Below, one piece after another: positions 25,849 through 38,379 of a DNA stretch of 64,000 nt. How positions within the stretch are numbered: position 1 is the first letter of the stretch; the number at the start of each line of letters is the position of its first letter. The position numbers were made by a program, and so were the translations under genes. Under the pieces are notes generated by a model, which worked only from the letters and a program-made list of their open reading frames with translations, had not been told where the DNA came from and ran no database searches. The DNA comes from Shinisaurus crocodilurus (lineage: Eukaryota > Chordata > Lepidosauria > Squamata > Shinisauridae): positions 12,329,980 through 12,393,979 of the forward strand of contig CM037877.1 of assembly GCA_021292165.1 (NCBI GenBank), read 5' to 3'.

Positions 25849-26616
25849 TAAAAATCTCTCTGTCTTCCCCTTCCCATTTTCCCTGTAAAACCAAAATCTT
25901 TCCACCTCTCCTGGTTGTCACATTTGCAAGATGAACGGCTTTACTGTTTTGTCTCAACTACTGAGTTGATAATTGAGTAGATATCCTAGATCCCCCCCCC
26001 CGAGCTTAGTGCGCCCCCAAGCCTGGCACTGCAGGCATTTGCCTGGCTGGCTCCCCTGCCCCTAAATCCAGCTTTGCATATATCTTGTTATTATTCTTCC
26101 TACTGCCCACCTTGCATTTTATGTTCTATATTTCTCTTAAATTCTCAGCCCCTCCAGCGTCTTCATGAACTGATTTACCATAAAGTTTTACAAGTCAGGT
26201 CTGCTTCCTCTAAATCGTGATAGAATGATCCCCCTGCTCTCTTCAGTCACATCTTGGGGGTGGTGGTTTTGAAGTGTTTCACCTCATTAAGTCTTCAGGT
26301 AGAAAATCCAGGGCGTGTGTGTGTGTGTGCGAATTTGTGACACGGGGGTTTCCCTCCAAAGTCAACTTTCATTTTTAATCTTCAGCTTCTGCAGGTTTAG
26401 CAAACCTTTCAAGAAAGACAGTGCACGCCGAACGCTCCATAAGGTTGATTGCCACCCTGCATAATGAAGCCCTAATATCAGCCAAAGGAGACTTAAATGT
26501 CACTGAAAGTTATCAACTCCTGAAACCGCAGGGGGAATGGAGTCAGTGGAGCTTAGTGCGACATGTCTGTTCACTCTCCACCCACTACCTTCTATTATCA
26601 ATCCAGTTCCCTGCTA

Positions 26617-27018
26617 GGGATGTACGAGGATTTCATTTCAGTTCTCCAGTCATCAGAACTTGCCCTGTTGTGATCCTGAACATGAATGGGAATTGGGAAT
26701 GCATTCGGGGGGGGGGGGGGGAACTCCCGCATTCCCAAACTTGCAGTCGCGTTCTAACAATCCATATTTTGGGGAAATGTGGACTTTAAAATGCTTATTA
26801 AAAAAAGAATGCATTTTCATGCTTTAGTCAATGAAGGGGAAATGCACACTTTTGAAAAAGGTGCATCGAAATGCACGCTTTTTCTGTTTGAAATACACAC
26901 TTTTCCTATTCAAACAAAAAGAGAAATTGCAAATGAAAATGGGAGCAAGGCGAACCGAGTTTCAAAGTGAAATTTGGAGGATGTCAGTGAGCTCAAGCAT
27001 CCCTGGTTCTCCAATCCC
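26617..27018. mobile_element. TA-flanked MITE
   Basis: TA|gggatgtacgagg at the left and gttctccaatccc|TA at the right. The body carries gcattttcatgcttt-type A/T-rich segments like those at 32680 and 33160. Confidence 0.65.
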
Positions 27019-27085
27019 TAGACTGAGCTGGTAAAACTGGTTCTGAGCTGCAGCAACTGAAACTGCAGGTGGAGCTCAGATAATT

Positions 27086-27325
27086 CTTATTTATTTATTT
27101 ATTATTATATTTATATCCCACCTTTTTTCCTGCAAGGAACCCAAGGCGGCTTACATAATCCTCCTCCTCCTCTCCGTTTTATCCTCACAACAACCCTGTG
27201 AGGTAGGTTAGGCTGAGAGTCAGTGACTGGCCCAAAGTCACCCAGTGAGCTTCATGGCCGAGTGGGGACTAGAACCCAGATCCCCCGACTCTCAGTCCAA
27301 CATTCTAACCACTACACCACACTGG
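27086..27325 (-). mobile_element. MIR-like CORE-SINE, full length
   Basis: The minus strand starts ccagtgtggtgtagtggtta (A-box region), continues through a gttctagtc B-box-like part, the CORE (gtgactttgggccagtcac), and the L2-type tail with gtaagccgccttgggttcc and a TAAA-rich end. Confidence 0.85.
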
Positions 27326-27369
27326 CTCTTGGTTCTTGGTATGAACCTACTTGGTTACTAAAATCACCA

Positions 27370-27660
27370 GGAGAGGCCTTTCTGAAGACATCCCCTACTT
27401 GCAGAGGCCGGCTTGTCCTGCACTCAGGCAAGGGCTTTCTCCTTTGTCGCTCCCAAACTCTGGAACTCCCTCCCTCTGGAGTTGTGAGTGGCCCCCACTC
27501 TTTTTGCCTTCACAAAGGGGTGCATCTTTTAAACTTGGCTTTTTGCATTGCTGTCATGGTTCTTAACGCTGCTTTTACTGCTTTGTTGTATTTTTAAATC
27601 TCATTATTGTTTTAGTTTTGGAATTTTTTGTGCACTGCCTTTTTGTACAGTGATACAAGC
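27370..27660 (+). mobile_element. L2/CR1-type LINE 3' end fragment
   Basis: The translation contains APKLWNSLPLEL, the end-of-polymerase motif, followed by a T-rich UTR (ttgttgtatttttaaatctc). Confidence 0.5.
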
Positions 27661-27983
27661 CAGGTTGGCATGATCTTCTAGATTTAGGTCCAAAATAAGG
27701 CACCCTTTTCCATTAACTGAACTGGCATTCATCAGCAGCACCCACAAACTCCTGGGAGGCAAGCCAGAAAGAAAAACCGCACATAAATGGTTCAGTTTCC
27801 TTCTTTGATGGCATTGCCTGCCACTGCCACTACACCATCTGTGACACACTATACTTCTGGCCCCAAGTTCCCCACCTCCAGAACACGTTGCAGGTCTTGG
27901 TCAGCTGCTGGAATACACAGCTACAGTAACACAACCACCCCCAGGCAAGTTCCTGGCAGCACCCTGTACACATCAGGCTGGAA

Positions 27984-27985
<2 letters not shown>

Positions 27986-28025
<40 letters not shown>
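27986..28025. repeat. (AC)n microsatellite
   Basis: Twenty uninterrupted AC units. Confidence 0.98.
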
Positions 28026-28027
<2 letters not shown>

Positions 28028-28783
28028 CCTTCAGATGCTATCCCATCTCCTGGGACTTCAACTAGGTTCTAGGACTTGGACAAAAGTATACTCACAGTGC
28101 ATATACTTATACATATATCTACTCAGAAGTTATGTCCCGTTGAGCTCAATGGTAGAGGATTGCAACCTTGAGCTGAAAGTACATCTTATATATGTGCAGA
28201 AAACCTGCATTGCATCTGAGTCTTTCAACCTTGGTGAATGTGTATTTTGAACCAGGTAGTTACGGAGTTTGGCAACATCGCTAACAATAATATATTTTTG
28301 AAGGACTGCAGAGAACAAGCGAAGAACCAACACACTTATTCTCTGACCATTAGGAGGAATAAGAGGAGCTTAAGTATACACAAGAAAGCTTTTGGAAATG
28401 GCACTGACCTCGATTTCCCTTTGTAGCTGCTCTCCAGTGCCTCCAGTTCATTATCACAAAGATCTCCCTACTATTTCTGAATCAGATTCTGAAAAAGAAC
28501 AGCAGTTGTGTATTTTGGAATGCTGTTTGCTGCTTAGTTAGTATCTCATTTGAGGACTAAAGTGAAATGTATATACACACACCAAGGCATTCATAATTAT
28601 AACATGCCAGGAGATTTCACCTGGCCGTGCACTTTGGACTGTGTGTTTTGTACTGCTGACTCCTCTGTGTCACACCAGCTTTTGCAAGCAAAAGAACTAC
28701 CAGTCAAAGTTCAACAGCCCGTTCTCTTATTTAAGCAGAGAGATGGTTACCTCCAGAAAAACAATGAAGTGTTTGGGTTTAAC

Positions 28784-29040
28784 CTAAGAACATAAGAAGA
28801 ACCATGCTGGATCAGACAAAGGGTCCATCTAGTCCAGCATTCTGTTCACACACAGTGGCCAATCAGCTTCCCACGGGATCCCACAAGCAGGACATGAGTG
28901 CAACAGCACCTTCCTGCCCATGTTCCCCAGCAACTGGTGTACATAGGCATACTGCCTCTGTTACTGGAGGAAGCACATAGCCAATCAGGACTAGTAGCCA
29001 CTGATGGCCTTCTCATCCATGAGGGTTTGGGGGGGATCTC
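28784..29040 (+). mobile_element. Dispersed reptile repeat (ggatcagac family)
   Basis: Runs from aagaacataagaagaaccat through gcaggacatgagtgcaacag to aatcaggactagtagccact. Confidence 0.75.
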
Positions 29041-29329
29041 AATCTGTACTACATGACTGACTGCTAAGCAATAAATATTCCTAGTGGCGTAGATGTTAAG
29101 AGGCTTTTTACCACTGTTAGGATTAAGACATGCCTCTCATTTGCAGGTCTTCATGAATTCCAGGCCTGCATAATCATACTATGCAAGCACAGAATTTGGG
29201 ATCCTAACTTGGAATTCACCATCCTGAAAACTGTGGCTCTCTTTAAAAAACACACACAAAGAAAACACTTTCACACAGGTTTAGCCCTTAATAGCATCAT
29301 CCTGTTGTTAACATATTGCTTTATTCTTT

Positions 29330-29435
29330 TATCTGTTTTTTAATCTTTTCATTGTTCACCGCTCCGGAATCTGTTGAGATGTGGAGTGGTATATAAATGC
29401 TGTAAATAAAATAAATAAATGAATAATAAATAAAT
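29330..29435 (+). mobile_element. L2-type LINE tail fragment
   Basis: The stretch cattgttcaccgctccggaa, then agtggtatataaatgctg and a TAAA-rich end. Confidence 0.55.
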
Positions 29436-29544
29436 ACATAATGTGAGGCTAGAATGGTGCTCTGGGCTCCTTAGCAGTGGGGTAGGATACACAAGTAGTA
29501 AAGAAATGATTGGCAAACCCACAGGGGGTTAATGAATAGCGCTT

Positions 29545-29705
29545 TGGACCAGGGTCCAAATCACAGATCAGCCATTATGATCTCTAGGCTACAGGCAAGT
29601 CAATGTATCTCAGAGTTCATGTACCACACAGGGCTGTTGTGAAGATAAATTGGGATGGCCCAGGAATACTGCCCTGAGCCCCTTGACAGGAGGATAGAAC
29701 ATAAA
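29545..29705 (+). mobile_element. MIR/CORE-SINE-like fragment
   Basis: A degenerate CORE (caggcaagtcaatgtatctc) is followed by ccacacagggctgttgtgaa and gataaattgggatgg, as in the CORE-SINE family. Confidence 0.5.
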
Positions 29706-29824
29706 CATGACTGTGGCTGACTGTTGGAATCAACTAGATTGGCAATGCCCTGTGAAATCTCAGCAGCCACAATGAGCCTGAATAGGACTTTGCTGCTCCA
29801 CATGCCCCTTGGCACACACTAGGG

Positions 29825-29943
29825 CAGTGTTCTCCAACCTTGGGTCCCCAGATGTTTTTGGCCTACAACCCAGTGTAGCTGGCTGGGGCATGCTGGGGGT
29901 TGTAGGCCAAAAACATCTGGGGACCCAAGGTTGGAGAACACTG
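29825..29943. mobile_element. hAT MITE copy 2
   Basis: Same palindrome as copy 1. Termini are cagtgttctcc and ggagaacactg. Flanks cactaggg and cccTAcgg agree at 6 of 8 positions. Confidence 0.9.
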
Positions 29944-31711
29944 CCCTACGGACAAGAGAGCCTCTCTGTCACCCACCCCCATACCTTGTTGCCTAATGCA
30001 AGGAAGGGTGGTGGATAAGTTCAGTTTAAACTGTGAAGGGTGCAGTCTTCACAGAGATCCACACATCCCATTATTCCAATAGCACATGCATGTCCAAGGC
30101 ACTTAAGGCCACCATGAACTCTACACCCCTTCTGGCAGGACTACTGCCCCTTTGCCTATTGGGAAGGAGGAACGAAGGAAGGCCAGATTCATGAGGACAC
30201 AGGTTTCAAAGAGACATCCAACACTTGCTGCATTACTGATACCTTCAGGTGTGCATTAGGAGAGACATTGGTCTGATTAGTAATTTGACAGAAGCCAAAT
30301 TGCTTGTTCCAACATCTGTTTCATCGTTCATTCAGATTTTTTTTCTGGGTTAAGTATGAATCAGATTGAGGGAACTTTGCCCAGTTCTGACATACTGTGA
30401 TGTTTTTATTATCTTGTATTTTGTATCCCTGTGCTATCTCTAATAAAAGGTGTGGCATTTAAACAGTACTGCTATATGCAGTGTTTCTTCAATTTGAAGC
30501 GGTTGCTCATTATCAGGCCCTGGTGTTCCAACTGTGCTGGTACTTCAGGTACAAGCCCGGTGCATTTAACTTTATTCTCTTTGGGCAAATGAAACACTTA
30601 ACGGTGTGAATAAATGTAAGGAAGCAATCATTTAACATAGTTCTTGCCCTTCCCAGCTTTGTAACCAAGCAACAAATGGACATGAAAATTGAACCAAACT
30701 CTCTCTCCTCTCCAGGTGGCCCGCTGAAGTTATGGCTGCGTCATGTTGGCACAGCCATTTAGACGACAGACATTAGGATATCCTAAGCTGTAATAATCAG
30801 CCTGTAATTACCAACCTGGGTACAAAATAAGTGGTTAGAGGAGAGAGAGGGAAATGAGAATTATGTTGTATACAAGAACCTCTTCCTCTTGGATTATCTT
30901 TTATTTTTGTTTCTGTCTCCAACTCTCACATTCATCCCTAAAATATGATGTCATCCAATGAAGACTGTGCCTTGCCTGCAGGAGATTAAAAGTGTACACC
31001 CTTGTTATTATCGGGGGGGGGGATGTTGTGACTGCAGCTACTATTTTTCAGCCTGCAGGCTGCTGAATTTATAAGAGGCATAGACATGGCTGACTCCAGG
31101 CCTGAGATAGCCCTTGGCAAAGCGCCCTTTGTAGGCCCTTGCTGATGTCTATGCCTCCCCGCTCAGGGGCTTAGGTGGCAGCAGTGGCAGGCAGGTATGA
31201 GCTGCCATTTTGAATTTCCTACAGTGCTCTGGACTGGAGTCATGCTAGATCAGGAGCTTTGCGGCATTATGGGAAATTTTAAAATGGTGGCTCACTGCTG
31301 CCCATCATATAGCACAAAGGCACCTGACAAGCATCACCACCAGTGATGTGGGCCCTGGCATGCATGCCCAAGAATGTTGGCTGCTGATGCTGGCCCTTGG
31401 TGTATCCGAGGAGCAACCATTTATAGCAGGGATAGGGAATGTATCTGGTCCTGTAGATGTTGGTGGAGTGCAACTCCCAGCGGCCCTAGCCAGCATAGCC
31501 AATGGTGAGGTTTGATGGGAGATGCAACAACATCTGGCGGGCCACACTTTCCCCATCCTGGTATAGGTTCTCAGATCTTTGTTCAGTCTAGCTGCTCAGC
31601 ATTCTGTCTGCTGACTAGCAGCAGCTTTCCAGGTTATCAGCCAGGGCTTTTCACAGCCCTGCGTACTGGGACTCTTTTGACTTAAGAAAAAAGTGACTGA
31701 ACTTGGTGGCT

Positions 31712-31760
31712 TATGCATGCCTGCAAAGCACATGCTCTACCTCTGAGTTATGGTCTCTGC
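31712..31760 (-). mobile_element. tRNA-derived SINE head (fragment)
   Basis: The minus strand reads gcagagaccataactcagag then gtagagcatgtgctttgcagg, the same head as at 9688, 25675 and 34180. Confidence 0.5.
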
Positions 31761-32577
31761 TAAGAATTGTGGGAGTAGCAGGGAAAGGTTTGGCCCATTA
31801 ACACACAGTACAGTTCCACTTTGGGGGCAAAATTCGCACTTGAATCAGGGGTATGCAGTTTAAGAGACAATAGTCCCATGTCCCTATGACCAGCTGTTGG
31901 GCTGAACATGCACAGCCCTGGTGGCATCACCAGTAATTGCGTCACACACGCAACAATCACCAGAAGGAAATAAGTCCCATTGATTTTGAGTCTTGGGTGT
32001 AGTAGCTGCCAGCCAGGTTCACCTTCCTGCTTTGGCACGGAGCCTACTATCGGTGGATGGAAGAGCACACAGGCTGTATCTGTGAGTCCTCTTCTGTAAG
32101 CAAGACTCCACACAATAGGATAGCCTTGATTTATATGTGCAGGTTTGATGTGGCATATTCAAATCACAGAAAAAAATGGACTCTAGTCTGAATACAAGAT
32201 AATAGAGCAGAAAGTGACAGCTCTAGCAATATTGCAGCTGCCTTGGGGGGAAATGGCATTGGTGATAGCTTAAACAGAAATTAATTAAGCAACCTCTTTC
32301 TTGACAGTCTTCATCAGAACATGTGGTTATTGGAATGGCAAAGGGGTCTACATAAAGGAGCCAATCTGCAGCAGTTTGTGTCACTAACTTCTTAGTGATG
32401 GGTGTTATACTTCATATTTTGTTGATTTGGGGAAATATTAAATCCAAGGACCTAGGTTCCACCTTGAAACGTTAAGAAGTACAGTTAACATATGCTCACA
32501 CAACCACCCCGGTTCCTGACCTCCATCTGACTAATGTGAAGAAGGAGCCTAAGCTATGCAGAAAGTAGGGATGGGTA

Positions 32578-33021
32578 AGAAATTTGCTCCCTTGAGGTTT
32601 TTTCTTTAAAAAATAGATTAAACCAATCTGCAGCTCCTGTGCCTTTTATTGAGCCGAGACAGCGTTGCATTCTGAAATCTGCATTTTTGCAAGGTTTCCA
32701 ATGCAGCTAGTCTCAGACGAAATGGGCAAAAAAAATGTGCATATATGGGGGAAATGCGCACAAAATGCATGTCTTTATTTGAGAAAGGTGTGCACAAAAC
32801 AGCATTTCAGCAATGTCAAGTACCTAGAAAACGCATACATGAATGCATACCTTAATGTATACATTATGAAAAATGTGAACCAAAAAAAGGACAAGTTTTT
32901 TCAGTATGGGTGTTTAAGAAGAATAAAAAATGCAAGCATGTACGAAACAGGACAGAATGAGCTTGCCCTAAAAACTCCCAACAATCTCAGCAAGAACAAG
33001 TCTCACAGGTCTGCCCATCCC
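32578..33021. mobile_element. TA-flanked MITE (first of an abutting pair)
   Basis: TA|gggatgggtaagaaa at the left and ggtctgcccatccc|TA at the right. The body has repeated tgcatatatgggggaaatgc-like segments. Confidence 0.7.
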
Positions 33022-33027
33022 TAGCTA

Positions 33028-33457
33028 GGGATGTGTATATCAGCTAAACCTGAGCTCATTGAGCTTCCACCTTGAAACTCACTCCAACTTGTGTCCATAT
33101 CAGATTGCGAGCTGGGGGGGGGGGTTGGTCCCTTTCACATGAACATTTTCACATATTTTTGTGTGCATTTTTTCCAAATGTATGCATCAATTGTGTGCAT
33201 TTTTGAAAGGTACATATTTCCTCCCACTGATGAAAACATGACGGTGCACATTTTCCAAAAGTATGCATTTTTTCATGCGCATATTTCAAATGTACGCGTT
33301 TTTCAGAGCATTTTTTGTGGTCTGCGAATCACATCGCAAACTTGGAAATGTACAGACTTCAACCACAGTTTGCATTCAGATCTGCCTTTGTTTCAGGAGG
33401 TACAAACCGGGTAAATTCTGGTAAAAAATAGATTGAATCCAATTTCTCATACATCCC
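33028..33457. mobile_element. TA-flanked MITE (second of an abutting pair)
   Basis: TA|gggatgtgtatatcagc at the left and ttctcatacatccc|TA at the right. It starts only 6 bases after the previous element and ends about 120 bp before the DCC exon at 33581. Confidence 0.7.
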
Positions 33458-33580
33458 TACAGGGAACAGATAGAGAAGGGAGGTTGGAGGATAAACACTA
33501 TTTATTATTTATACATGAACTTACAACTCAAGTGGGATCTCAGTCTGGTTACATTTTATTTTCCTTTTATCCTCTTTCAG

Positions 33581-33793
33581 CAGTGAGTGAAGGACTAGCC
33601 CCTCAGCAGACATCCATGTTACCACAGACACAGCCTGAACATCCCAGTAATGAGGATGCCCCAAGCAGGACAATTCCCACAGCATGTGTCCGGCCTACAC
33701 ATCCTCTCCGTAGTTTCGCCAATCCCTTGCTACCTCCGCCAATGAGTGCAATAGAACCGAAAGTCCCTTATACACCGCTTTTATCTCAGACAG
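33581..33793 (+). CDS. DCC: DCC cytoplasmic exon (proline-rich P2 region)
   Basis: This is a 213-bp exon, phase 1 to phase 1, after acceptor cctctttcag and before donor gtaagt. It encodes a Gln/Pro-rich stretch, then [18 protein letters not shown] and [19 protein letters not shown]. This is the P2 region, with several PxxP motifs. In mammalian DCC this tail recruits the adaptor NCK1 through SH3-PxxP contacts to drive Rac and Cdc42 signalling. The acceptor is a NAGNAG (ttcagcag). The upstream AG gives Thr-Val at the joint, and the downstream AG would remove one codon and give Met. Either choice keeps the frame. I chose the upstream AG because it preserves the VSEG residues of the mammalian protein. 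Confidence 0.95.
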
Positions 33794-34054
33794 GTAAGTG
33801 AACTGCCGTTGAAACGAGTGCCCGCAAGAGAACAAATCTTTCTTCATGCAGAATATGTTTTGTCAGACAGTGCTCATTTCTCTTTATCACCTCCCTTCCT
33901 AGTACCATCATCTGCTAGCAATATTGCAAAACCATCATGCTGTGCTTAAAACTCAAAGGTAAATGGAGCTTAAAAATTGGTTGATATTTCACAGCTTGGG
34001 GAAAAACTGGATGAAGCTACTTCAGGACCATCCCTTAAGATGAAGGCTATGAAT

Positions 34055-34178
34055 CAGGAAGTCCTCAGTTCGAATCTCAGCTCTGCCATAAGCCCACTAG
34101 GTGGTCTTAGGCAAGCCACACGCTTTCATTCTCAATCTCCCCCCCTGCCCCCTATTTGCAAAATGCAGGATAATATTA
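34055..34178 (+). mobile_element. MIR SINE fragment
   Basis: The sequence gttcgaatctcagctctgcc, then gtggtcttaggcaagccac, and aaaatgcaggataatatt follow the MIR order of B-box, CORE and the tgtaaaatgg-like block. Confidence 0.7.
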
Positions 34179-34179
34179 A

Positions 34180-34396
34180 GGGAAAGGCTGTTGCTCAGTA
34201 GTAGAGTGTATGCTTTGCATGAAAAAGATCCTAGGTTCAATCTCTGGCATCTCCAGGTAGGGCTGGAAAGACTCCTACCTGAAACACTGGGGAGCTGCTG
34301 ACATCAGTCAATAAAAAGTATGCTGAACTAGATCAATCAATGGTTGACTTAGGTAACATGGGAAGCCAACTTGTACTATGTTATGTTAGCACTGCA
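34180..34396 (+). mobile_element. tRNA-derived SINE, nearly full length
   Basis: An A-box-like gctcagtagtagagtg, the tgctttgcatg anticodon-arm region and a B-box-like aggttcaatctctggcatc are followed by a body (ccaggtagggctggaaagac, gctgctgacatcagtc) and a 3' part. The reverse copy at 43066 shares the body. A MIR-like SINE lies immediately upstream. Confidence 0.75.
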
Positions 34397-35434
34397 GCTA
34401 TCATGCAACAGTCAACAGCAACTAGGATAGGTTGATGTCATCGGTTTGCACCAATACTGATTGCTGGAGTTTTCTTCATAGGTACAAAGTCAATACTCTA
34501 CATAGTTGCTGAGAAACTAATAAGAGCAAGAGTAACTCTCCACCGTTAGCTGCCAAGGTACAATCCAACTCATGTACAGTACACAACTGGTGTGGGCTGT
34601 GGAAGGACCATCTGTCACCTCTTGTGGAATCAGACAGTGGAGTAGCCACAGGCAGTCCTGAACCATTTTCACACTGCCTCCATCTTGGCAGCAGCCAGGA
34701 CTCGAGTCATTGATGTTCTTGGATGTGGTTTCCAGAATCACTGCAATGTAAATATCAGGGCTGGCCCTCCCATGAGGCAGAGTGAATCTCTCACTTCAGG
34801 CAGCAAATCTGGAAGGGCAGCAGATCATATCCCCCTGCCCCACTGCCAGAAGTGCCAGTTTCCTTGTGTTGCTGCCAACAGGCCCAAGCTAATGCCTCAC
34901 TCCGAGGACTCCTCAGAGCGAGGCATCAAGGCAAGTGGCCACTCTGAAGAGCTGCACTGACTGATCTTCTGCTGTGGCTAATGCTGCAGCACGAAAATGG
35001 TTGGTGTGGCTCTTTGCAGCAGTGGCTGGACACCTTGCTCTGAGGGGCCCTCCAAGCGAGGCATCCGCCCACCCAGCTGGCTGGCACTGCTGCTGTGGCA
35101 GGACATCTTGCATTGGCCCTAGTAAATATGCACTTATTATTTCACTATGTGTTTGTGTTGTACAGAGATGAAACTAATCGTCACTACCTACAACATGAAA
35201 CAAACATATCTACTGGTTTTATATGTCACAGGTTTTACATTGAGAGTAAGTGCAACATACTCTCGGTGTAAGCTCTTATTTCGAATGTATGGCTTTGATA
35301 TAGGCATTCAGATGGATGCCCTGAATGCCCAGCCTCAGGATAGCTTTTGATAGGTCTAGCCGTCTGGACCTTATCTAGGCTATTTGTTTTGTCACTGTCT
35401 AAATATTCTGTAGATTGATAGTTTGTTCCCGGTA

Positions 35435-35790
35435 GGGATGGGTGAGAATTTTATTTCAGTTCAGTTTCGATAAGAATTTACCCAAAATTTGCAAAGTTCT
35501 CCATATCCAGGACAAAAAGAATTTGAGATTTAAAAAACTCAAATGTGGGAGAAACTGAAGATTCATCCATCCAGTCCCAGAGCTTTGAGTCCTTACCTCT
35601 TAAAAGTCTAGGTTTGAATTTCCTATATATTCATGTCAGTGCTGAATTAGGGTTACTCTGCTTTTTTCTGACAGGCTCCTCATCTTTAGCAGCTATGTGG
35701 CAGGCAGGTCCATCACGGTCTTCTCCACGCTGGAAATAGCTGTACCTATTGAATTTGGCTGGCGAAAATAGTTGAGAATTCCATTGCCCC
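35435..35790 (+). mobile_element. TA-flanked MITE-like element
   Basis: Left end TA|gggatgggtgagaatttt. The body (agctctttgagtc-like, then ctgtacctattgaatttggc) is shared with 60657-60963 in the 3' UTR. Right end uncertain. Confidence 0.5.
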
Positions 35791-36044
35791 TAGACATGGG
35801 ATGGAGGGTCCATAGGTCGCTTTGGATTCCCGGATCCAATCAGAGCTAGGAATGGGAACTCTGATTCCTCTCCCCCCTCACAGCCGGCATGGACAGAGCC
35901 CTGGTGGCTGCTCTCGGAGGTCAGGAAAGTGACCTTGGAGAGGGGGAGAAGGGGGCAGGGAGTGGGTTGGGGAGTAGACTGGAGAGGCCAGGATATGAGG
36001 TACCCTACCTCCTTCCCTTCCCTTCTGAGATGCTCCAGCTAGAC

Positions 36045-36146
36045 CAGTGTTCTCCAACCTTGGGTCCCCAGATGTTTTTGGCCTACAACTCCCAGCATGC
36101 CCCAGCCAGCTAGCTGTGTTGGAGAACACTGTGTTGGAGAACACTG
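36045..36146. mobile_element. hAT MITE copy 3 (rearranged)
   Basis: The left arm is intact. The right arm is mostly lost and replaced by a doubled tgttggagaacactg end. Flanking 8-bp repeats are identical (agctagac), so the deletion either preceded insertion or spared both ends. Confidence 0.9.
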
Positions 36147-37084
36147 AGCTAGACGGTCAAAAAAGCCCATCTCAGCCGCTCCTCCCAGTCTGCATTGCAT
36201 GACTATAAGCCTCGGAGTTCAGGGCCTTACAGCCATCGCCATAGGATTGCACTCTAAGAGGTTAACTTGTCATGAATGTGAAAGGTGCCACAGCACAACA
36301 TTTTCCTGCATTTCATATACTGCACAGTGGAGGATTGTTTGAATTGTTAGGATTACATCCCGCTGCTCTGTATTCTAAACTTGCTTAAAGGCCTGACAGA
36401 TAGGAATCACACAACAATGGGGGGGGGGGACATACTATGTTTTCCCCTTCAAACATCTGCCATCCATCACTAAATAATCCACTTTTGACAGCAGACAGAA
36501 GGCCTGAAAATCCTGCGCATCAAGGGGACCATTTTTCCCCCTCACTAACTGCTGCTGGCACTACATCTTAACATCCTGTGGGCCATCTTTTCTTAACCTC
36601 GATGTATTCCGTCCTGCTTACCTTATAAGGCAATCGTTTATATTGCTATGGGGTTATTAACTCAGCAATAGGAACTGCATCTTAAAACAGGCTCCTGCAT
36701 ACAGATCCGCAGCATGATGTGGATCTGCTAAGGAGGCACACAAAAGCCTACTGCATGAGGTGGGGAGAGACCAACGCAGGGATGCAGTGACCCTATGCAT
36801 TACCCCATTCACTCCCCCACATGCTTGAGCCCTAGGCACTGCTCATCCGTGGACACGGCGACAGGCATACAGGGCTTAGCTCCTTCCATGGGGCATGCTC
36901 CAACCAAAGTGAAGCAGATTTAAGTCCCAGTTGATTTCTACAGGAAATGTTTAAGCACCACGCTTCACTCCCTCATTGCAATGCATGGGGCTCAAAAGCA
37001 CTGATCATTGTCTGGGTTGGGAGGGACCATGATTCTCTCGATCGGTAAGGATAGAAGTGGAAAAATAGGTGTCTGCCACTTGTA

Positions 37085-37735
37085 GGGATGTGTGTGGAGC
37101 TCGATTGAGGGGGTGTGTGGAAGTCCGGCAAACTCGCTGGGCTCAAACCCACCCACCCCGAGCTCCGCTCGCCCTACCTTTTCCCTGGCTCGACTCGTGT
37201 TCTTGTGAGCCAAGCCGGGGAAGCAACTTCCGGTTTCTGGCACTACGTTGTTTATGTAGAAAATCCCAAATTAGTGGCGTCGAGAGCACATAATCCAGGC
37301 CACATGCTGAAGCTAAGCAGATATGAGCCGGGTCAGTGCTTGGATTCTGGGTGACTGCCTGGGCTGCCCACATCTGTTCTCCTGCATTGAGCAGGGGGTT
37401 GGACTCGATGGCCTTATAGGCCCCTTCCAACTCTACAGTATGCTATGATTCTATCTACTGCCAGTTTCTGGCACTATGTTGTTTACATTGAAAGTGGTGT
37501 AAGATACGTTAAAAATGGCTGCAATTCACATAATTTGCACAAATTGTGGCCTTTTAAAATGTATTTTATTTAAATACGTTTAAATAAATGTATTTTTTAC
37601 GTAAACAACATAGAGCTGGGGACTCAAAAGTCTGATGAGCACTTCAGCTGGCGCTGGCGCTCGGCTAGGCTCAGCTCATGTGTCGGGAGCGCTTGGCTCA
37701 TGCGCTGCGAGTCGAGTGCCGGACGAGTCACCCCC
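37085..37735. mobile_element. Hairpin MITE with inserted SINE
   Basis: Left end TA|gggatgtgtgtggagctcg. Arms include tggcactacgttgtttatgt and its complement near 37600. A 5S/CR1 SINE is inserted at 37276-37456. The right end is not clear. Confidence 0.55.
37276..37456 (+). mobile_element. 5S-like/CR1-tailed composite SINE
   Basis: The head (about 37293-37363) resembles 5S rRNA, with degenerate gaagctaagcag, cagtgcttggatt and gactgcctgg blocks. The last 75 bases match the 3' tail of the CR1 copy at 1402, with gcattgagcagggggttgg, gactcgatggcc and the final gattctat. The element is inserted in a hairpin MITE (37085-37735). Confidence 0.75.
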
Positions 37736-38327
37736 TCCCCCCCATCTGTCAGATCATTCACCTTGAATAGCCATGCATTCAGGGATACATTTTTCAATTT
37801 AAAATGGCTGTTTCCCAAATTATATATTACATTAACCATATTCACTTTTTTAAAAGGGTGGTGTACTAGAGGTTTGTTTGTTTTTTAAGATTCTTAGCAT
37901 TATTTGTAAAAGAACTCTATGTTCCTTTAATCTCCTTTGTTTAGCAGGATGACTCAGACTCTTAGTACTATATCTGACGATCATGTTTGGTCTTTGCATT
38001 CCCCATTGGTTGCAGCCAGTTCCTTTGCAAAGCGTGGCTACAGACAAATAAATGGCTTTGATGAGTCCTTTTTCAGTCTCAATCTGAAATGTCTGATGGA
38101 GCACGCGCTGAGCTTATTACATTATAGATCTGACACAAATTCTACGAAGCGCTCAAGAACGGATAACACCTCCCTTCCCTTCCTCTACAAGTGAAAAATT
38201 CTTTCTGAGCAGTTGAAATTGTTGGCGGTGCTTTAAACAAGCCAGGATTAGGCAGCCATTTGTCTTGTGTAGCCGTTGTGTGTGTGAAAGGAACGAAAAC
38301 GTGACCTCTTAAAATGGCAGATTCCTT

Positions 38328-38379
38328 TTTTCTTTCTTTCCTTCTTTTTTCTTTTCGTTCTTTTTTTTTTTTTTTTTTT
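38328..38379. repeat. Pyrimidine tract ending in poly-T
   Basis: TTTC-type repeats followed by 19 T. Confidence 0.95.

Noticed and set aside
26421..26789. A 122-residue open frame on the plus strand
   Set aside because: It runs into a poly-G tract and a TA-flanked MITE. No domain, splice support or recognisable composition.
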